Assembly: GCA_905612305.1 (NCBI GenBank)
Contig: CAJQRK010000037.1
Coordinates: 1-46,097, forward strand
DNA length: 46,097 bases
Origin: an uncultured Flavobacteriales bacterium
Lineage (GTDB): Bacteria; Bacteroidota; Bacteroidia; Flavobacteriales; BACL11
Direction: 5' to 3'
Shown here: positions 35,748 to 43,983 of the stretch, one piece after another
Numbering within the stretch: the first letter of the stretch is position 1
Layout: every line of letters starts with the position of its first letter
Notes under the pieces: generated by a model
Told to the model about the DNA's origin: nothing
The model's input: the letters and a program-made list of their open reading frames with translations, nothing else
Database searches by the model: none
Position numbers and translations under genes: made by a program

Positions 35748-36560
35748 ATGATAAAAAAAATAACAATTATAATCTTTCTCTCCTCTGTACTCTGTTCTTG
35801 TGGAGAATATCAAAAAGTTCTCAAGAGTGATGACTATAACTATAAGTACATAAAAGCGGTTGCTTATTATGAGGCTGAAGATTTTAATAGAGCCATGCCT
35901 TTGTTTAATGAGTTATCTTCAGTGCTTAGGGGGACTACAAAAATGGAAGAGGTAAGTTATTATTTCGCATATTGTCATTATTCCAATGGAGATAATTTAA
36001 TGGCAGCACATTTGTTTAAAAACTATGCTAATAATTATCCGAATAATAAACATGCTCAGGAATGTAGTTATATGGTTGCCTATTGCTATTATTTAGAGTC
36101 GCCTAACTACTCACTTGATGCTACTAATAATTATAAAGCAATTAAAGAATTACAAGCTTTTATTAATAACTATCCTTCTTCGGAGAGAGTAGAGCAATGC
36201 AATACTTTGATGGATGAGCTTAGGGATAAACTTTCTAAGAAATCTTTTGAAAACGCAAAACAATATTATACTACTGAAAATTATAAATCTTCAATTATAG
36301 CACTTGATAATGTCTTGATTGATTTTCCGTCATTTGAGAATAGAGAAGAAATACATTATTTAATTGTTCAATCATCTTATTTATTAGCGATTAATAGTAT
36401 CAGCACAAAGATGGAAAAACGCTTAAAAGCAACATTATATGCTTATGAACAATTTAAGGATAATTACAATGAAAGTAAATATTTAAAAGAATTAGAAAAC
36501 ACCTATAATAAAACAAACCAATCATTAGAAGAATTAAAATTAAAAAAAGATGAAATTTAA
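35748..36560 (+). CDS. bamD: Outer membrane assembly lipoprotein BamD
   Basis: BamD is the TPR lipoprotein of the BAM complex that inserts outer-membrane beta-barrel proteins. The lipobox ends at Cys18 (FLSSVLCSC), then five TPR-like repeats follow: YIKAVAYYEAEDFNRAMPLF, YYFAYCHYSNGDNLMAAHLF, ECSYMVAYCYYLE, ENAKQYYTTENYKSSIIAL and TLYAYEQFKDNY. The start was set at 35748 because a TTG upstream lies inside the promoter. The gene overlaps the next one by 11 bp, a sign of strong coupling. In Bacteroidota the bamD - rpoZ-like - coaBC - DUF4835 - recN order is widely conserved. Confidence 0.92.
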   Translation: MIKKITIIIFLSSVLCSCGEYQKVLKSDDYNYKYIKAVAYYEAEDFNRAMPLFNELSSVLRGTTKMEEVSYYFAYCHYSNGDNLMAAHLFKNYANNYPNNKHAQECSYMVAYCYYLESPNYSLDATNNYKAIKELQAFINNYPSSERVEQCNTLMDELRDKLSKKSFENAKQYYTTENYKSSIIALDNVLIDFPSFENREEIHYLIVQSSYLLAINSISTKMEKRLKATLYAYEQFKDNYNESKYLKELENTYNKTNQSLEELKLKKDEI

Positions 36561-36906
36561 AAATACCGGTGCACAAAAGTCAACAGTAACTAGGGATGTG
36601 AATGATTTTCTAGAAAAAACAGATAACATTTTTAAAGCGGTTTCTATAATGGCTAAAAGATCTTCTCAAATTAATGAAAAAATGAAAGATGAGTTGATGG
36701 AAAAATTAGAAGAATTTGCTTTAAGTCAGGATCAATTGGATGAAGTCTTTGAGAATCAAGAGCAAATTGCAGTTTCAAAATTTTATGAAAGTTTACCAAA
36801 ACCTTGGGCTATTGCAATGAAAGAATTGTTGAATGATGAAATCTATATTCGTGAACCAGATGCTGATCAGGAAGACGATATAGATGAATCAAAACAAGAT
36901 GCTTAA
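36550..36906 (+). CDS. rpoZ: RNA polymerase Rpb6/omega-like subunit
   Basis: A 118-residue protein matching the Bacteroidota Rpb6-type omega. FLEKTDNIFKAVSIMAKRSSQIN (about 20-42) contains the KAVSIMAKRSSQIN stretch that corresponds to the omega/Rpb6 pattern A-(x)-R-(x)-Q; the acidic tail DADQEDDIDESKQD is also typical. It stabilises the beta-prime subunit of RNA polymerase. It overlaps bamD by 11 bp and coaBC by 23 bp (or 8 bp if coaBC starts at the in-frame ATG at 36899). Confidence 0.85.
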   Translation: MKFKNTGAQKSTVTRDVNDFLEKTDNIFKAVSIMAKRSSQINEKMKDELMEKLEEFALSQDQLDEVFENQEQIAVSKFYESLPKPWAIAMKELLNDEIYIREPDADQEDDIDESKQDA

Positions 36907-38101
36907 AGGAAGAAAAGTATTACTAGGTATAACTGCTAGCATTGCTGCTTATAAATCAGCTGAACTAGTGCGTTTATTGAAAAAATCAGGAGCTTCAGTT
37001 ATAGTTATTCAAACTGAAGCTTCTTTACAATTTATTGCTCCATTAACACTTGCAACCTTATCAGAAAATCAAGTGTTGACTAAAATGATAAATTCAGAAA
37101 GTGGTGAGTGGACTAATCATGTTTCGTTAGGCTTATGGGCTGATTTAATGGTTATAGCACCATTAACAGCAAATACTTTATCAAAAATGGTTCACGGGGA
37201 GTGTGATAATTTATTATTAGCAACTTATCTTTCAGCTAAATGTCCAGTTTATTTTGCTCCTGCAATGGATTTAGATATGTATAGGCATCCTTCAACAAAA
37301 GCGAATATTAGTAAATTGGAGGAATATGAAAATATTTTAATTCCTTCAGGATTTGGTGAGTTAGCAAGCGGATTAGTTGGAGAAGGAAGAATGGCTGAGC
37401 CTAAAGAAATCATTGATCATATCTCATCTAATTTAAGTAAAGAATTGCCACTTTACAATAAAAGGGTTTTGATTACAGCTGGACCAACTTATGAAGCAAT
37501 TGATCCTGTACGTTTTATTGGTAATAGGTCTTCAGGTAAAATGGGCATTGCATTAGCTATTGAGGCTGCAAATTGTGGTGCTAAAGTTGATTTAGTTTTA
37601 GGACCTACAGCATTTAATTGTATGCATACAAATATTAAAGTGCATAAGGTGCAGTCTGCTAGAGATATGTTTACACAGGTAGATGGCTTATTCTCTGAGT
37701 CTGATATCTCTATTTTTGCTGCTGCTGTTGCTGATTATGCACCAAAAAGTAAAGAGCTCCAGAAAATAAAGAAGAGTAGTAATTCAATATCACTTGATCT
37801 TAAGAAAACAAAAGATATCTTATCCTTAATGAGTTCAAGAAAAAGGGCGTCTCAATTTGTTGTTGGTTTTTCCTTAGAAACCGAGAATGAAATTGAAAAT
37901 GCAAAGTTAAAATTAATTAGCAAGAAATTAGATATGATAGTAATGAACTCACTTAACAATAAAGGTGCTGGCTTTGAGTTTGATACTAATAAAATTACTA
38001 TTATTGACAAAACGAATGCTATCACTGATTTTAAGTTAAAAGATAAAAAAGAGGTAGCTAAAGATATAATTAAGATGATACTTAGCCAACGTAATGCGTA
38101 A
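36884..38101 (+). CDS. coaBC: Bifunctional phosphopantothenoylcysteine decarboxylase / synthetase
   Basis: Two steps of coenzyme A synthesis. The CoaC flavoprotein domain (about 6-180) has LLGITASIAAYKSAELV, TNHVSLGLWADLMVIAPLTA (His79, proton donor) and YFAPAMDLDMYRHP. The CoaB synthetase domain (about 190-400) has VLITAGPTYEAIDPVRFIGN, SSGKMGIALA and VVGFSLETEN. The length of 405 is typical. The start may be ATG 36884 or ATG 36899; both lie inside the preceding gene and I cannot separate them. The stop overlaps the next gene by 8 bp. Confidence 0.95.
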   Translation: MNQNKMLKGRKVLLGITASIAAYKSAELVRLLKKSGASVIVIQTEASLQFIAPLTLATLSENQVLTKMINSESGEWTNHVSLGLWADLMVIAPLTANTLSKMVHGECDNLLLATYLSAKCPVYFAPAMDLDMYRHPSTKANISKLEEYENILIPSGFGELASGLVGEGRMAEPKEIIDHISSNLSKELPLYNKRVLITAGPTYEAIDPVRFIGNRSSGKMGIALAIEAANCGAKVDLVLGPTAFNCMHTNIKVHKVQSARDMFTQVDGLFSESDISIFAAAVADYAPKSKELQKIKKSSNSISLDLKKTKDILSLMSSRKRASQFVVGFSLETENEIENAKLKLISKKLDMIVMNSLNNKGAGFEFDTNKITIIDKTNAITDFKLKDKKEVAKDIIKMILSQRNA

Positions 38102-39005
38102 AATTTCTTTTTTTCTTTTAGTTTGTTTGATAACTTCTTTAGTTAATGCTCAAGAATTACTTTGTACCGTAAGGGTTAATTCTTCGCAAGTTCAAACTAG
38201 CGATAGAAAGGTGTTTCAAACAATGCAGACATCTATTCATGAATTTGTAAATAACACAATATGGACAAGTGCTAATATTGAGAATGAGGAGAAAATAGAG
38301 TGCTCTATCTCAATTAATATTAGTAAAAAGATATCAAATGATGAGTTTGAGGGTTCTATTCAGATTCAGAGCACACGCCCTATTTATGGAACTTCTTATA
38401 AATCAACATTATTTAATTTTAGGGATAATAATTTTAGATTTAAGTATTTAGAATACCAGTCATTAGAATTTTCAGAAACTACTCATATGTCTAATCTTAC
38501 CTCTGTTTTAGCATTTTATATTAATATTATTCTAGGGCTTGATTTTTCCACTTTCTCTGAGGAAGGAGGTAATGAATATTTTAATATGGCACAAAGAATT
38601 GTAAATAATGCACAGAATGCCAATCAAATAGGCTGGAAAGCATTTGAAAGTGACAAAAATAGGTATTGGCTAGCTCACGATTTATTAGACTCAAGGTATG
38701 TAGATTATCATATGTGTATGTATAGATATCATAGAACAGGACTAGATATTCTGGCAGAGGAACCTGAAGATGCTAGATACGAGATTACTGAGGCATTGGA
38801 GAATTTAAAAAGCATCTATAGAGAGAATGCTTCTGCATTTATACTTAAATTATTTTTTGATGCAAAATCAGATGAGATTGTAAAAATTTACTCTGAAGCA
38901 TTTCCTAATGAGCAAGCTCGTATTATTAAAACTTTAGTTGAGATTGACCCTGCTCATTCCTCAAAATATCAAGCTATTACAAAACCAGAAGAAGGGGGTA
39001 GATGA
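38094..39005 (+). CDS. DUF4835 family exported protein
   Basis: A signal peptide (1-19, ending VNAQ) and the DUF4835 pattern ELLCTVRVNSSQVQTSDRKVF, followed by ECSISINISKKISNDEFEGS, QIQSTRPIYGTSYKS and FNMAQRIVNNAQNA. The family is restricted to Bacteroidota and found between coaBC and recN; its function is unknown, although a role in envelope or gliding/secretion has been proposed on the basis of genomic context only. It overlaps recN by 4 bp (ATGA). Confidence 0.9.
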   Translation: MRKISFFLLVCLITSLVNAQELLCTVRVNSSQVQTSDRKVFQTMQTSIHEFVNNTIWTSANIENEEKIECSISINISKKISNDEFEGSIQIQSTRPIYGTSYKSTLFNFRDNNFRFKYLEYQSLEFSETTHMSNLTSVLAFYINIILGLDFSTFSEEGGNEYFNMAQRIVNNAQNANQIGWKAFESDKNRYWLAHDLLDSRYVDYHMCMYRYHRTGLDILAEEPEDARYEITEALENLKSIYRENASAFILKLFFDAKSDEIVKIYSEAFPNEQARIIKTLVEIDPAHSSKYQAITKPEEGGR

Positions 39006-40639
39006 TCAAAAGTCTGCTCATATGTAATTATGCTTTATTAAAAAATGTTAGCATAAACTTTACAAATGGATTTACAGTAGTTTCTGGAGAAACCGGTGCA
39101 GGAAAATCAATTATGTTAGATGCTCTATCCTTATTGTTGGGAAAAAGAGTAGAACGATTTTCTGAAAATGAAAATATTCCAAAAAGTATTATTGAAGGAG
39201 TATTTACAATTGACAATTCTAAAAAACAATTTTTTACGGATAATGATTTAGATTTTGAAACAGAAACAGTAGTTAGAAGAGAAATAAATCAGAAAGGAAA
39301 AAGCAGGGCATTTATTAATGATACCCCAGTGCTACTTCAAGTGCTAACTGCTTTTGGAAAGCAAATACTTGAGATTTATGCTCAGCATCAATCAGTGTTA
39401 TTTAAAGATAAGGATGCTCAATTTAAGTTAATTGATCAATTGGCTAAATCAAAAAAAGAGCTAGCTAATTATCAGCAGGAATTAAAGTTTTATTCCACTT
39501 TAAAAATGGAATTAAGTGTAATTAAAAAATCAGGGAGCTTATCAGCAAGTGAATTAGAATTCCTGCAATTTCAGTATGATGAATTGGATGGCGCTAACTT
39601 AACATTAAATGAAATAGTAGAATTAGAGCAGCAAATAACATTATTAGACAATGTAGATGGTATTGCATTAGCAATTGCGGAAAGCAAACATCATTTTAAT
39701 AATGAACAAGGAGTTTTATCATCTTTATCCTTAGTACAAAGAAGGTTGTTAGAGTTTGATTCTTTTAATGATTTGTCTGAACGGGTGGGAGTTTTGATTA
39801 TTGAATCGAATGACATTACTGCCGAATTATCTGATATAAATAATAAATTAGAAGCTGATCCTGAGCAATTATTAAAATTGAATAACAGATTAGATTTGTT
39901 AAATAGTTTATTCCAGAAACACAGAAAACAATTTATCGAGGAATTAATTGATTGTAAAAATGAAATTGAAGGTAAAATTAATATCTCAGGATCATTCGAG
40001 TTGCAATTAGCTGCAAAGCAAAAAGAGATTACTGAGCAATTTGATGTGTTAAAAATAACATCAACAATACTAAATGAAAAACGAGTAAAAGTATTGCTGA
40101 AGCTAAAGTCCCAAATTCAGCAGCATTTACAGAATTTAGGTATGCCTTATGCTCAATTTAAAGTTGTGTTAACTAGTACAGATACTTATCATCAGTTTGG
40201 AAATACAGAAATTTCATTTTTGTTTTCAGCTAACAAAGGAAGTGCTTTACAAGAAGTTGATAAAGTGGCTTCTGGTGGTGAGCTTTCTCGCCTAATGTTA
40301 GCAATAAAGTACATTGCAGCACAGTCATCAAAGATAGATACGCTAGTTTTTGATGAAATAGATACTGGAGTAAGTGGTGAAATTGCGAGTTTGATGGGGG
40401 ATATGATGCTTGAAATTAGCAAAAAAAATCAGCTCATTGCTATATCGCATTTACCTCAAATAGCATCAAAAGCAAATACGCATTTAAAGGTAGTAAAAAC
40501 TGTCAATGATCTAAATACAACCTCTGATGTTGTAGCGCTAAATAAGCAGGAGAGAATAAAAGAAATAGCAAAACTATTAAGTGGTAAAAAATTAACTAAG
40601 GCAGCATTTGATAATGCTGTTGAGTTATTAAGTCAATAA
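39002..40639 (+). CDS. recN: DNA repair protein RecN
   Basis: RecN is an SMC-like ATPase acting early in double-strand break repair. GETGAGKSIMLDALSLLLG (Walker A at about residue 30), a central coiled-coil (about 150-370 with many Leu/Glu heptads), ASGGELSRLMLAIKYI (ABC signature at about 423) and LVFDEIDTGVSGEIA (Walker B at about 450) are all in order. The length of 545 is normal. The stop is followed, 29 bp later, by the fabI start, and the fabI promoter overlaps the 3' end of recN. Confidence 0.96.
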   Translation: MIKSLLICNYALLKNVSINFTNGFTVVSGETGAGKSIMLDALSLLLGKRVERFSENENIPKSIIEGVFTIDNSKKQFFTDNDLDFETETVVRREINQKGKSRAFINDTPVLLQVLTAFGKQILEIYAQHQSVLFKDKDAQFKLIDQLAKSKKELANYQQELKFYSTLKMELSVIKKSGSLSASELEFLQFQYDELDGANLTLNEIVELEQQITLLDNVDGIALAIAESKHHFNNEQGVLSSLSLVQRRLLEFDSFNDLSERVGVLIIESNDITAELSDINNKLEADPEQLLKLNNRLDLLNSLFQKHRKQFIEELIDCKNEIEGKINISGSFELQLAAKQKEITEQFDVLKITSTILNEKRVKVLLKLKSQIQQHLQNLGMPYAQFKVVLTSTDTYHQFGNTEISFLFSANKGSALQEVDKVASGGELSRLMLAIKYIAAQSSKIDTLVFDEIDTGVSGEIASLMGDMMLEISKKNQLIAISHLPQIASKANTHLKVVKTVNDLNTTSDVVALNKQERIKEIAKLLSGKKLTKAAFDNAVELLSQ

Positions 40640-40650
40640 TTTTATATTTG
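40620..40650 (+). promoter_or_regulatory. Promoter of fabI (TTG - 20 bp - TATATTTG) at the end of recN
   Basis: TTG at 40620-40622, then 20 bp, then TATATTTG at 40643-40650, fits the full Bacteroidota layout. The TTG lies within the last codons of recN. The fabI ATG follows 18 bp later, so fabI can be transcribed independently of the repair operon. Confidence 0.7.
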
Positions 40651-40668
40651 CAACTTAAATAAAATAAA

Positions 40669-41502
40669 ATGGCAAACAATATTTTAAAAGGAAAAAGAGG
40701 TGTTATTTTTGGAGCTTTAGATAATAAATCTATTGCTTGGAAAGTAGCAGAACATGCGCATGCAGAAGGTGCAAAATTTGTACTTACAAATGCGCCAATT
40801 GCTTTACGCATGGGTACGATTAATGAATTAGCTGAAAAAACGGGTTCAAAAGTTATTCCTGCTGATGCAACCTCAATGGAAGATTTGAAAGCGCTTTATA
40901 AGGAGGCTATGGATGAGTTAGGAGGGAAGATTGATTTTGTATTGCATTCTATTGGTATGTCGGTTAATGTGCGTAAAGGAAAAGCGTATTATGAACAGAA
41001 TTATGATTGGACAATGAAAGGTTATGATGTTTCTGCTTTATCTTTTCATAAAACTATGCAGGCTGCATGGGAGTTAGATGCTATTAATGAGTGGGGTTCA
41101 GTAGTTGGACTTTCATATATTGCTGCACAAAGAGTATTTCATACTTATAATGACATGGCTGATAATAAAGCTATTTTGGAATCTATTGCTAGAAGTTTTG
41201 GTTATCATTATGGTTTAAAAAATAAAGTAAGAGTAAATACTATTTCTCAATCTCCTACTGACACTACTGCTGGTAGTGGTGTTGCTGGGTTTGATGGTTT
41301 TTACAGATTTGCTAATGATTTATCTCCTTTAGGTAATGCCACAGCAGATGAATGTGCTGATTATTGTATCTCATTATTTTCAGATTACACACGAAAAGTA
41401 ACCATGCAAAATTTATTTCATGATGGAGGATTTTCATTTACAGGCATGAGTGAAACTGCTATGGATATGTATCTTAAGGTGATGGAAGATGAAAAGAAGT
41501 AA
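40669..41502 (+). CDS. fabI: Enoyl-[acyl-carrier-protein] reductase (NADH)
   Basis: Last step of each fatty acid elongation cycle, and the target of triclosan. GVIFGALDNKSIAWKVAEHA is the FabI-type N-terminal loop (G-A-x(5)-S-I-A-W); VLHSIGMSVN is the substrate-side block; VGLSYIAAQRVFHTYNDMADN corresponds to the active-site region, where the conserved Tyr and Lys of short-chain dehydrogenases sit (SYIAAQR and the MADNKA Lys). The length of 277 is normal. It is expressed from its own promoter at the end of recN. Confidence 0.93.
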   Translation: MANNILKGKRGVIFGALDNKSIAWKVAEHAHAEGAKFVLTNAPIALRMGTINELAEKTGSKVIPADATSMEDLKALYKEAMDELGGKIDFVLHSIGMSVNVRKGKAYYEQNYDWTMKGYDVSALSFHKTMQAAWELDAINEWGSVVGLSYIAAQRVFHTYNDMADNKAILESIARSFGYHYGLKNKVRVNTISQSPTDTTAGSGVAGFDGFYRFANDLSPLGNATADECADYCISLFSDYTRKVTMQNLFHDGGFSFTGMSETAMDMYLKVMEDEKK

Positions 41503-41509
41503 ATAACCA

Positions 41510-42316
41510 ATGCTTTATAAAATTACCTATTATATCTTTAAACTGTTTCCAAGATTAAAGAAATGGTTTTGGAAAAAGTGGTATACTATTTTTGCTAATA
41601 AAGTTTCAGATCCTGATTTGCGATTTATGAATTATGGTTATTATTCTGATGACTTAAATATAGAATTAAGCGCAGAAGATGAAAAAGATAGGTATTCTAT
41701 TCATTTATATCATTATGTTGCTTCTCAAATTAATTTAACAGGATTAAAAGTTTTAGAAGTTGGTTCTGGTAGAGGAGGTGGATGTTCGTATGTTACTAGA
41801 TATTTGAAGCCATCTGAAATGCATGGAATTGATATTTCCCCTTCAGCTGTAGATATATGTAATAAAATTTACAATATTGAAAATCTTAATTTTATGCAAG
41901 GGGATTCCGAAAATTTACCTTTTGAAGATAATAGTTTTGATGCAGTTATTAATGTAGAGTCTTCTCATTGTTATGCTTCAATGGATAAATTTATGAGAGA
42001 AGTTTCTAGAGTTTTAAAGCCTAAGGCTTATTTTCTTTTTTGTGATTTAAGAAGAGATATATATGTTCAAGAGATGTTAGATTCAATAGATTCAAATGGG
42101 TTTAACTTAATTTCAAAAACTGACATTTCTACTAATATTATTGATGCAACTATTCGTATGTCAGAAGATAGAAGAGAAGCAATTAATAAGTTAAAATCTG
42201 GCTGGTTTAGAAATGTATTAGAATCCTTTGCGGGCGTAAAAGGAAGTAAGGTTCACCAATCCTTTGAAGATGGATTTCTGCAATACATTAGTGCTTATTG
42301 TCAGAATGTAAAATAA
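41510..42316 (+). CDS. Class I SAM-dependent methyltransferase
   Basis: KVLEVGSGRGGGCSYVTRYL (about 76-95) is SAM motif I, followed by MHGIDISPSAVDIC, NFMQGDSENLPFEDNSFDAVINVESSH and VSRVLKPKAYFLFCDLRR, the order of class I methyltransferases. The long N-terminal part (1-70) with NYGYYSDDLNIE and YHYVA resembles enzymes acting on lipid-like substrates, such as the phthiotriolone methyltransferases, but the substrate cannot be named. It begins 7 bp after fabI and is probably co-transcribed with it. The sulfotransferase-like pair starts 47 bp downstream with its own -7-like element. Confidence 0.82.
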   Translation: MLYKITYYIFKLFPRLKKWFWKKWYTIFANKVSDPDLRFMNYGYYSDDLNIELSAEDEKDRYSIHLYHYVASQINLTGLKVLEVGSGRGGGCSYVTRYLKPSEMHGIDISPSAVDICNKIYNIENLNFMQGDSENLPFEDNSFDAVINVESSHCYASMDKFMREVSRVLKPKAYFLFCDLRRDIYVQEMLDSIDSNGFNLISKTDISTNIIDATIRMSEDRREAINKLKSGWFRNVLESFAGVKGSKVHQSFEDGFLQYISAYCQNVK

Positions 42317-42350
42317 AATAATAAAAGTAAGAGTTAACCTTCCTTTTATT

Positions 42351-42358
42351 TATTTTTG
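42351..42358 (+). promoter_or_regulatory. Putative -7 element of the sulfotransferase-aminotransferase pair
   Basis: TATTTTTG, a full match to TAnnTTTG, 5 bp before the ATG at 42364, with no clear TTG upstream partner. Suggests that the pair can be transcribed independently of the methyltransferase gene. Confidence 0.45.
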
Positions 42359-42363
42359 ACTTC

Positions 42364-43080
42364 ATGAATAAGATAATCTGTTTATGGTCTTGCCCAAGGA
42401 ATATATCTACTGCTTTAATGTATTCTTTCGCTCAAAGAGAGGATACTCAAGTTTTTGATGAGCCTCTATATGCTCATTATCTTAAAATAAGTGGAGCTAA
42501 CCACCCTTCAGGTGAAGAAGTATTACAATCTTTAGAAAATGATGGGAACAAAGTAGTTCAAAAAGTAATTCTTCAAAAAAGAAAAAAAGTATTATTTCAT
42601 AAATTAATGACTCATTTTTTGATTAATATTGACACGACTTTTCTTTCAAAAGTATCCAATATTATTCTTATTAGAAATCCTAAAGAAATCATTGCGTCTT
42701 ATTCTAAAGTAATTCCAAATCCTAAGCTAGAGGATATTGGCCTAAAAAAACAGTATGAGTTGTATTTATCACTAGAAAAGAAAGGTAATGTGCCAATTGT
42801 TTTGGATTCAAAATACTTGCTTCAAAATCCTGAATTAATACTCAATAAGTTATGTGCTATTTTAGAAATATCATTTGATAAAAAGATGTTGAAATGGAAA
42901 AAAGGATCGAGAAAAGAAGATGGAATTTGGGCAAATCATTGGTATACAAATGTGCATAATTCTACTGGATTCTTACCGTATACCGAAAAAGAGATAAGGC
43001 TTTCAGGAAGTAATGTAACGGTAGAAAAAAAATGCAAACCCTATTATGAATTTTTAAGAGCTAAATCAATACAATTATGA
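42364..43080 (+). CDS. Sulfotransferase-like protein, partner of the class IV aminotransferase
   Basis: A small P-loop sulfotransferase-like protein of 238 residues. The start WSCPRNISTALMYSFAQR (about 8-25) is a variant of the PAPS 5'-phosphosulfate loop; LIRNPKEIIASYSK with Arg104 and Ser112 is the 3'-phosphate-binding block. DEPLYAHYLKISG and GIWANHWYTNVHNSTGF are also highly marked. From memory these blocks match the N-terminal half of the plant 'branched-chain-amino-acid aminotransferase-like' proteins, whose C-terminal half is a class IV aminotransferase. Here the second half is the next gene, overlapping by 4 bp (ATGA). Whether it transfers sulfate is unknown. Confidence 0.8.
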   Translation: MNKIICLWSCPRNISTALMYSFAQREDTQVFDEPLYAHYLKISGANHPSGEEVLQSLENDGNKVVQKVILQKRKKVLFHKLMTHFLINIDTTFLSKVSNIILIRNPKEIIASYSKVIPNPKLEDIGLKKQYELYLSLEKKGNVPIVLDSKYLLQNPELILNKLCAILEISFDKKMLKWKKGSRKEDGIWANHWYTNVHNSTGFLPYTEKEIRLSGSNVTVEKKCKPYYEFLRAKSIQL

Positions 43081-43973
43081 TACAAGAATTTGATAACAAA
43101 AATAAAGACATTAAAATTTGGATAAATGGAGAGCTACTACATAGGGATAAAGCAAAAGTTTCAGTATTTGATAGTGTAGTTCAAGGAGGTGATGCGGTAT
43201 GGGAAGGCATAAGAGTATATGATAGAAGAATCTTTTGTTTTGATAAGCATTTGAATAGATTGATGGAGTCAGCAAAAAGCATGGATTTTCAAGATATCCC
43301 TACTTTGAACTACATAAAAAATGCTGTTTTTTCTACTTTGAAAGCAAATGACATGAAAGATGAAACCCATATTCGCTTAACATTAACAAGAGGAGAGAAG
43401 ATTACTTCAGGAATGAATCCTAAATTAAATCGGTTTGGATGCACTTTAATTGTTTTGGCTGAATGGAAGCCTTCAATTTACTCTGGAAAAAAGTTAAAAT
43501 TAGTAACTGCTAATATTCGTAGAAATTCACCCCTTTGTCTGGACTCAAAAATTCATCATAATAATTTAATGAATAATATCTTAGCTAAAATCGAAGCTAA
43601 TCATGCCGGAGTAGATGACGCAATAATGCTTGATTTGAATGGTTTTGTTGCAGAAACAAATGCTACAAATATCTTTATGATTAAAGGTGGGGCGGTATTC
43701 ACTCCTTTTCCAAAAGCTTGTTTGCCAGGTATTACTAGGGGCTTAATCATTGAGATTTGCAAGAACAATAATATTCAAATTTTAGAACAAGACATTTCAC
43801 TTACTGAGCTATATAATGCTGATGAGGTATTTACAACAGGAACTATGGGGGAATTAGCTCGTGTAATAGAGGTTGATAAAAGAAAAATAGAAAATAAGGG
43901 AGGGGTGTTAATGCAACTCCAGTCCTTATTTAGAAAATTAACTAAAATTGAAGGGGAGAAGCTAGCCTTCTAG
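43077..43973 (+). CDS. Class IV PLP-dependent aminotransferase
   Basis: A 298-residue branched-chain/D-amino acid aminotransferase-like enzyme. IWINGELLHRDKAKVSVFDS and GDAVWEGIRVYDRRIFCFDKH are the N-terminal blocks; SKIHHNNLMNNILAKIEA contains Lys158, the predicted PLP lysine; VAETNATNIFMIK and TTGTMGELARVIEVD are the cofactor phosphate and substrate-binding blocks. The precise donor cannot be read off; BCAT (IlvE), D-amino acid aminotransferase and aminodeoxychorismate lyase share these blocks. It forms an overlapping pair with the sulfotransferase-like gene. A terminator-like hairpin overlaps its stop codon. Confidence 0.85.
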   Translation: MIQEFDNKNKDIKIWINGELLHRDKAKVSVFDSVVQGGDAVWEGIRVYDRRIFCFDKHLNRLMESAKSMDFQDIPTLNYIKNAVFSTLKANDMKDETHIRLTLTRGEKITSGMNPKLNRFGCTLIVLAEWKPSIYSGKKLKLVTANIRRNSPLCLDSKIHHNNLMNNILAKIEANHAGVDDAIMLDLNGFVAETNATNIFMIKGGAVFTPFPKACLPGITRGLIIEICKNNNIQILEQDISLTELYNADEVFTTGTMGELARVIEVDKRKIENKGGVLMQLQSLFRKLTKIEGEKLAF

Positions 43974-43983
43974 CTTATTTTTT
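43959..43983 (+). terminator. Intrinsic terminator overlapping the aminotransferase stop codon
   Basis: AAGCTAG (43959-43965) and CTAGCTT (43970-43976) form a perfect 7-bp stem with a CCTT loop, followed by ATTTTTT (43977-43983). The stem covers the plus-strand stop (43971-43973) and reaches into the minus-strand clpC stop at 43975-43977. Only the plus orientation has a T-tract, so it terminates the aminotransferase transcript. Confidence 0.7.
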
